This document shows positions 12,228 through 16,178 of a stretch of 16,178 bases of DNA, one piece after another (positions within the stretch are counted from its first letter, which is position 1; each line of letters starts with the position of its first letter). Made by a program: the position numbers and the translations under genes. The notes beneath the pieces are model-generated. The model was not told where the DNA came from and made no database searches. It saw nothing but the letters and a program-made list of their open reading frames with translations. Source of the DNA: Bacillota bacterium (GTDB lineage: Bacteria; Bacillota; Dethiobacteria; DTU022); NCBI GenBank assembly GCA_012727685.1, contig JAAYGO010000114.1, positions 1-16,178 on the forward strand, written 5' to 3'.

Positions 12228-13208
12228 GTGCGCCTGAGAGTCTGGGCTGAGTTTATGACCCCGGAAGAAATCTGCGCGCCCGCGGTGAAGGAACTGCTGG
12301 CCCGCTACGCGGTGCAGCCCTGCCTGGCGGTACCCTACGGCAAACTAGGGGTCGGCTATGCCCGCTATCTCCGGGAATACGGGGAGGCCGGGCTGGAGCC
12401 CGCCCTCTGGCCCACCCTGCCGGACGGCCTCGGCTACTGGCCCCATGAAGGGAACGCCCCCAGGTTTTCGGCCTACGTGCAGGAACTTTTCCACTGGGCC
12501 GGGCGCCAGGGCGTGAGCATTCCCTGGCTGGTGGTGGATCTGGAAACCCCGTACTACCAGATCGAGGCCCTGCGCAAGGCGAAAGGTTTAAAAAAGCTGG
12601 CGGCGGCCTGGCGGCAATACCGCTCCAACCGGAACCCGGTCCGGTTCAAAGAGTCTGCCGGGACCTATGCCCGTCTGCAGGAATTTTTAAGGCAAAAGGG
12701 ATGCCGCTCCCTGGTGCCGGCCCTTTTTTTGCTGGAGCTGGATCTGGCCGCCGGCTCCATCAAGATGCAGGATTACCTGGAAACCCCGGTCACCCCGGTA
12801 GCCTGGGATGTGGTCTCGGTCATGCAGTACAATTCCATGTTTAGCGGCTATTCCAGGGGCCTGATTAAAGCAGAAGACGCCCGCTGGCACCTTTACCGGC
12901 TCTGCCGCACGATTAAAGGCGCTCTCGGCTCGCGCGCCGCCCTCTCCATCGGCGTCACCGGGACCGGGAAGCTGGGCGACGAGCCTATCTGCCGCGAACC
13001 GGCGGAGATGCGGCCCGATGTGGAAGCGGCCCTGGCCGCCGGCATTGAGGATCTGGCGATCTTTTGCCTGGAAGGAATCCTTAAATATAGGCAGCCGGAA
13101 CAGTGGTTTGCGATGATCAGAACTGCCCGCCCAGTAGTACCCCGCCGCTCGATAAAAATGGATTTGCTTCGCGGCGCGGGATCTATGCTCTACCGCATAT
13201 TGCCGTAA
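12228..13208 (+). CDS. Unrecognised 326-aa protein, possible TIM-barrel hydrolase-like fold
   Basis: I do not recognise this protein. From GTG 12228 it is 326 residues, with no signal peptide or membrane helix. Several stretches look like strand ends of a (beta/alpha)8 barrel: LWPTLPDGLGYWP (60-72), IPWLVVDLETPYYQ (98-111, acidic Asp104 and Glu106), WDVVSVMQYN (193-202), ALSIGVTG (238-245) and IEDLAIFCLEG (273-283). VDLE and VSVMQYN at these relative places recall the DxE and MxYN strands of GH18-like barrels, but the full DGxDxDxE motif is absent. It could be a sugar-active enzyme or a non-catalytic barrel. The C-terminus (RRSIKMDLLRGAGSMLYRILP) is basic and amphipathic. The LhgO-like gene follows after 44 bases on the same strand, so they may be co-transcribed. 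The preceding gene is a phosphohexomutase. Confidence 0.7.
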   Translation: MRLRVWAEFMTPEEICAPAVKELLARYAVQPCLAVPYGKLGVGYARYLREYGEAGLEPALWPTLPDGLGYWPHEGNAPRFSAYVQELFHWAGRQGVSIPWLVVDLETPYYQIEALRKAKGLKKLAAAWRQYRSNRNPVRFKESAGTYARLQEFLRQKGCRSLVPALFLLELDLAAGSIKMQDYLETPVTPVAWDVVSVMQYNSMFSGYSRGLIKAEDARWHLYRLCRTIKGALGSRAALSIGVTGTGKLGDEPICREPAEMRPDVEAALAAGIEDLAIFCLEGILKYRQPEQWFAMIRTARPVVPRRSIKMDLLRGAGSMLYRILP

Positions 13209-13252
13209 AAAATAGACCAGCGATCGATCCTGTCTAAAGGCGTGATCACAAG

Positions 13253-14377
13253 ATGCAGCAAACCGATATCCTGATTATTGGCGCCGGCGTGGTCGGCCTC
13301 GCCATCGCCGCCGAACTGGCCGCCCGGAAAAAAGAAGCGGAGGTCGTCGTGCTGGAGCGGCGCGAGCGTTTCGGGCTGGAGATCTCCAGCCGCAACAGCG
13401 AAGTCATTCATGCCGGCATCTACTACCCCAAGAACAGTTTAAAAGCGAGGCTTTGCGTGGAGGGAAACGCCCTGCTGTATAGTTTTTGCGAACAGTGGGG
13501 GGTACCCTACCGCCGGCTGGGCAAGTTGATCGTGGCGCGCAGCGATGACGAAATCCGCTCCCTGGAGGAACTGCTGGAGAGGGGCCGCGCCAACGGCATC
13601 GCCGGCCTGGAGCTGCTGGACCAGCGGGCGGTGGCCGCCCTGGAGCCGCACGTCAGGGCGCGGGCGGCGCTCCATTCGCCTTCCACGGGAGTGGTCGACT
13701 CCTATCGCTTAATGGCACGCCTCGAATACCTGGCCTTGCAGCGCGGAGTGATGATGGCCTACCGCCACGAGGTGACCGGCGTGGAGCCGGCGGACGGCGG
13801 TTACAGGGTGCGCTATTCAAACCCGGACGGAAGCGCAGATACAATTTGCTGTGCCTGGCTGATTAACAGTGCCGGCCTCGATGCCGGCCGGATCGCCGCC
13901 TGGACCGGCATCAACCTGGAAGAGGCGGGCTATGCCATTTATCTCTGCAAAGGAGAATATTGCACCGTCTCTCAAAGCAAGGCCGCACTGGTTAACCGGT
14001 TGATTTATCCGCCCCCGCTGGAGGAGCTACAGTGCCTGGGGGTCCACATAACAAAAACCCTGGACGGCCGGTTAAGGCTTGGCCCTGATGCCACCTATGT
14101 CCAGCAGATCGATTATAGCGTAAGCCCCGATCTGGCCGTCCGGTTTTTCCAGGAGGCCAAAGCCTTTTTACCTTTCCTCGAACCGGGGGATCTCGAGCCG
14201 GAATCGGCCGGTATCCGCCCCAAACTGCAAGGGCCCGGAGATCCCTTCCGCGACTTCATCGTCAAGCACGAAACAGAGCGCGGCCTTCCCGGGCTGATCA
14301 ACCTGCTCGGCATCGAATCGCCCGGCTTGACCTGCTGCCTCAGCCTGGCCCGCATGGTGGCCTCATTGCCAGGCTAA
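13253..14377 (+). CDS. FAD-dependent oxidoreductase, L-2-hydroxyglutarate oxidase (LhgO)-like
   Basis: The 374-residue product opens with an FAD Rossmann motif, ILIIGAGVVGLAIAAEL (GxGxxG at 10-15), then an acidic residue ending strand 2 (VVVLERR). SSRNSEVIHAGIYYPKNSLKA (about 45-65) is characteristic of the L-2-hydroxyglutarate dehydrogenase/oxidase branch of the DAO family. KGEYC, NRLIYP and LGVHITKTLDGRLRLGPDA in the substrate domain, and LLGIESPGLTCCLSLA near the C-terminus, agree. LhgO oxidises L-2-hydroxyglutarate to 2-oxoglutarate and passes electrons to the membrane quinone pool. Relatives act on glycerol-3-phosphate or other 2-hydroxyacids, so the substrate is inferred. AAAGG (13236-13240) ends 12 bases before the ATG. 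It follows the unrecognised gene by 44 bases and is followed by a hairpin and an OYE-type reductase. Confidence 0.87.
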   Translation: MQQTDILIIGAGVVGLAIAAELAARKKEAEVVVLERRERFGLEISSRNSEVIHAGIYYPKNSLKARLCVEGNALLYSFCEQWGVPYRRLGKLIVARSDDEIRSLEELLERGRANGIAGLELLDQRAVAALEPHVRARAALHSPSTGVVDSYRLMARLEYLALQRGVMMAYRHEVTGVEPADGGYRVRYSNPDGSADTICCAWLINSAGLDAGRIAAWTGINLEEAGYAIYLCKGEYCTVSQSKAALVNRLIYPPPLEELQCLGVHITKTLDGRLRLGPDATYVQQIDYSVSPDLAVRFFQEAKAFLPFLEPGDLEPESAGIRPKLQGPGDPFRDFIVKHETERGLPGLINLLGIESPGLTCCLSLARMVASLPG

Positions 14378-14440
14378 AGACCCATTAACGAAACAGCCAG
14401 GGCATAAGACCTTCCCCCATAACAAAAACTAAAGAAGCCG

Positions 14441-14463
14441 AGGGGCATTGTCACAACGCCCCT
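14441..14463 (+). terminator. Hairpin between the LhgO-like and OYE-type genes
   Basis: AGGGGC (14441-14446) pairs with GCCCCT (14458-14463), and the loop itself contains TTGT/ACAA. It is followed by TATCTCT, not a strong U tract. It lies 63 bases past the LhgO-like stop and 32 bases before the next start, so it could be a weak terminator or a leader structure of the reductase gene. Confidence 0.4.
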
Positions 14464-14495
14464 TATCTCTGCAGGAGTATTTTGGGGAGGAATTA

Positions 14496-16178
14496 ATGAT
14501 GAAGGCTGCATCAACGTTGGAAAAGGAAAGAGTCCAGGTTAAAGGCGCCGGGCGCTTTAAGCACCTGCTGGCGCCGGGTAAAATCGGCCGCATGGAGTTG
14601 CGCAACCGGGTGGTCATGCCGCCGATGGGGACCAACTTTGCCGACCTGGACGGCTTTATCACGGAGCGAATAGTCCGTTATTACGAGGCCAGGGCGGAAG
14701 GCGGCACCGGCTTGATTATTGTAGAAGTGGCGGCGGTTGCCCCGGAAGGGAAGGCAATACCGCGGCAGATCGGCATCTGGGCTGATAAGTTTATCCCGGG
14801 CTTAAGCTATCTGGCGGCGGCGATTAAAAAGCACGGGGCGAAGGCGGCCATTCAGCTCCATCATGCCGGGCGGCAGACCACAGCCTTGATCACCGGCTAC
14901 CAGCCGGTGGCGCCGTCCGAAATTCCCTGCCCGGTCTGCCTGGATCGGCCGCGGGCGCTGACCATTGATGAGATCAAAGGGCTGGTGGAGGCGTTTGCCC
15001 ATGCCGCCCGCCGGGCCAGGGAAGCGGGCTTTGACGCCGTGGAAATTCACGGCACCCATGGCTACCTGCTCAATCAGTTTCTTTCCCCCTACAGCAACAA
15101 GCGTACCGACGAATACGGCGGCAGCCTGGAAAACCGGATGCGATTCTCCCTCGAGGTTATTGACGCGGTCTACCGGGCCGTGGGGGAAGACTTTCCGATC
15201 ATTTTCCGCATGAATGCAGGAGAATATGTGGAGGGAGGGCTTACCCTGGAGGATGCCCGCGAGATTGCGCGGCGCCTGAGCAGCAGCCCCGTCAATGCCC
15301 TGCATGTATCGGCGGGGGTTTACGGCTCCCCGGCACCCATGGTGGCCACGATGGCCTCGCCGCCGCTGCCCCTGGCGGAGCATGCGGCCGCCATTAAGGA
15401 AAGCGTGGATATCCCCGTGATCGCGGTCGGGAAAATCCACGATCCGGAAGAGGCCGAAGCGCTGATCAGGGAGGAAAAAGCCGATTTCGTCTCCATCGGG
15501 CGGGGCTTAATTACCGATTCGCATATCGTGAAAAAGATCGAGGCGGGCCAGATCGAAAATATCCGCAAATGCATTCAGTGCAACCAGAAATGCATCGACC
15601 CGCTGCTGGTCTACCAGCTGCCGGTGAGCTGCATCTACAATGCCAGGGTGGGGCGCGAATATGAATTTCCCTTTGAAAAGGCGCGCCGCGCCAAAAAAGT
15701 GGTCGTGGTCGGCGGCGGTCCGGCCGGGCTGGAGGCGGCGCGGGTGGCCCGGGAAAGGGGGCACCGGGTGGTGCTTTTTGAGCGCTCCGGAGAGCTGGGC
15801 GGCCAGGCCATCCTGGCCAAGGTGCCGCCGAAAAAGGACCGTTTCGGCGAGATTCTGCGCTACCTTATCCACCGGGTCGAGGCGATAGGCGTTGACGTGC
15901 GCAAAAACACGGAGGCCACCACCGCGGCGATCCTGGCAGAAAAACCCGATGCCGTGATTCTCGCCACCGGGGCGCGGCCTTTGATCCCGAAACTGCCCGG
16001 CCTCGAAAGCGCCAAGGCCGTTACCGCCTGGGATGTGCTCGAGGGGAAGGTCAAGCCGGGGCGGCGCGTGGCCATTATCGGCGGCGGCGTGGTCGGCTGC
16101 GAAACGGCCGAATTCCTGGCGGAAAAAGGGCACCAGGTAATTACCCTTGAGGCCGAGTCGGAGCCGGCGCGCGATCAA
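14496..16178 (+). CDS. OYE-type NADH:flavin oxidoreductase with 4Fe-4S and FAD/NAD domains (2,4-dienoyl-CoA / 2-enoate reductase family), 3' end outside window
   Basis: An open frame of 561 codons runs off the right edge; the family is usually about 640-680 residues. Residues 20-350 form the Old Yellow Enzyme barrel binding FMN: FKHLLAPGKIGRMELRNRV, then EIHGTHGYLLNQFLSP (183-198) and the SNKRTDEYGGSLENR signature. Cys359, Cys362, Cys366 and Cys379 (CIQCNQKC ... C) form the 4Fe-4S site. A second part carries an FAD motif, VVVVGGGPAGLEAA (402-415), and an NAD(P)H motif, VAIIGGGVVGCETAEFL (about 525-541). The architecture matches 2,4-dienoyl-CoA reductase, 2-enoate reductase, trimethylamine dehydrogenase and bile-acid reductases; the substrate cannot be told here. 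GGAGG (14486-14490) is 5 bases before ATG 14496 and 8 before ATG 14499. The first 20 residues are an unusual extension before the barrel. Confidence 0.92.
   Translation, partial: MMKAASTLEKERVQVKGAGRFKHLLAPGKIGRMELRNRVVMPPMGTNFADLDGFITERIVRYYEARAEGGTGLIIVEVAAVAPEGKAIPRQIGIWADKFIPGLSYLAAAIKKHGAKAAIQLHHAGRQTTALITGYQPVAPSEIPCPVCLDRPRALTIDEIKGLVEAFAHAARRAREAGFDAVEIHGTHGYLLNQFLSPYSNKRTDEYGGSLENRMRFSLEVIDAVYRAVGEDFPIIFRMNAGEYVEGGLTLEDAREIARRLSSSPVNALHVSAGVYGSPAPMVATMASPPLPLAEHAAAIKESVDIPVIAVGKIHDPEEAEALIREEKADFVSIGRGLITDSHIVKKIEAGQIENIRKCIQCNQKCIDPLLVYQLPVSCIYNARVGREYEFPFEKARRAKKVVVVGGGPAGLEAARVARERGHRVVLFERSGELGGQAILAKVPPKKDRFGEILRYLIHRVEAIGVDVRKNTEATTAAILAEKPDAVILATGARPLIPKLPGLESAKAVTAWDVLEGKVKPGRRVAIIGGGVVGCETAEFLAEKGHQVITLEAESEPARDQ

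Noticed and set aside
14802..16178. Minus-strand open frames of 212 and 223 codons opposite the OYE-type gene
   Set aside because: The plus strand carries a continuous flavoenzyme with FMN, Fe-S, FAD and NAD motifs; the antisense frames have none.

Overview
This 16.2-kb window (about 56-58% GC by eye) looks like chromosome from an anaerobic or thermophilic Gram-positive of the Clostridia, in the broad Moorella / Pelotomaculum / Desulfotomaculum range. That placement is an inference. It rests on strong AGGAGG-type ribosome sites with frequent GTG starts, a YtpB-family large terpene synthase, a YndM/DUF2512 membrane protein, a methyltetrahydrofolate:corrinoid-type methyltransferase and an iron-sulfur 'Old Yellow' flavoenzyme. 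No rRNA, tRNA, transposase, phage gene or CRISPR array was seen.

Layout. (1) Bases 1-1053, plus strand: the 3' end of a Y-family DNA polymerase (DinB) followed by an SRAP/HMCES-type abasic-site protein, a small DNA-damage-tolerance pair. (2) 1091-1957, minus strand: a CvpA-family membrane protein with an unusual cysteine-rich tail. (3) 2203-2958, plus: a SprT-like zinc metalloprotease. (4) 3124-6298: a long-chain polyprenyl diphosphate synthase and thioredoxin on the plus strand converge on a YtpB-type terpene synthase and a DUF2512 protein on the minus strand. (5) 6487-7925, plus: an EF-Tu-domain-2-like small protein and the AzlC/AzlD branched-chain amino acid exporter pair. (6) 8228-16178, plus: a pterin-dependent methyltransferase, an MBL-fold hydrolase, an alpha-phosphohexomutase, an unrecognised barrel-like protein, an L-2-hydroxyglutarate oxidase-like flavoprotein, and a large OYE-type reductase that runs off the right edge.

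How the genes may work together. The polyprenyl synthase could supply the C35 (or similar) diphosphate used by the YtpB homologue, giving a candidate sesquarterpene module; it could equally make the quinone side chain. AzlC and AzlD form one two-subunit exporter. The unrecognised gene lies 44 bases upstream of the LhgO-like gene and may be co-transcribed with it.

Most unusual structure. Three related GC-rich intergenic elements lie after the stop codons of the methyltransferase, MBL and phosphohexomutase genes. They share a CCATGCCCCC-type block and a core like GGGAGAGGGCAGGGTGAGG. The first carries a perfect 12-bp palindrome. Weaker echoes appear near base 2000. The other items most worth checking are the CvpA protein with nine tail cysteines, the polyprenyl synthase/YtpB pair, and the unrecognised gene at 12228-13208.
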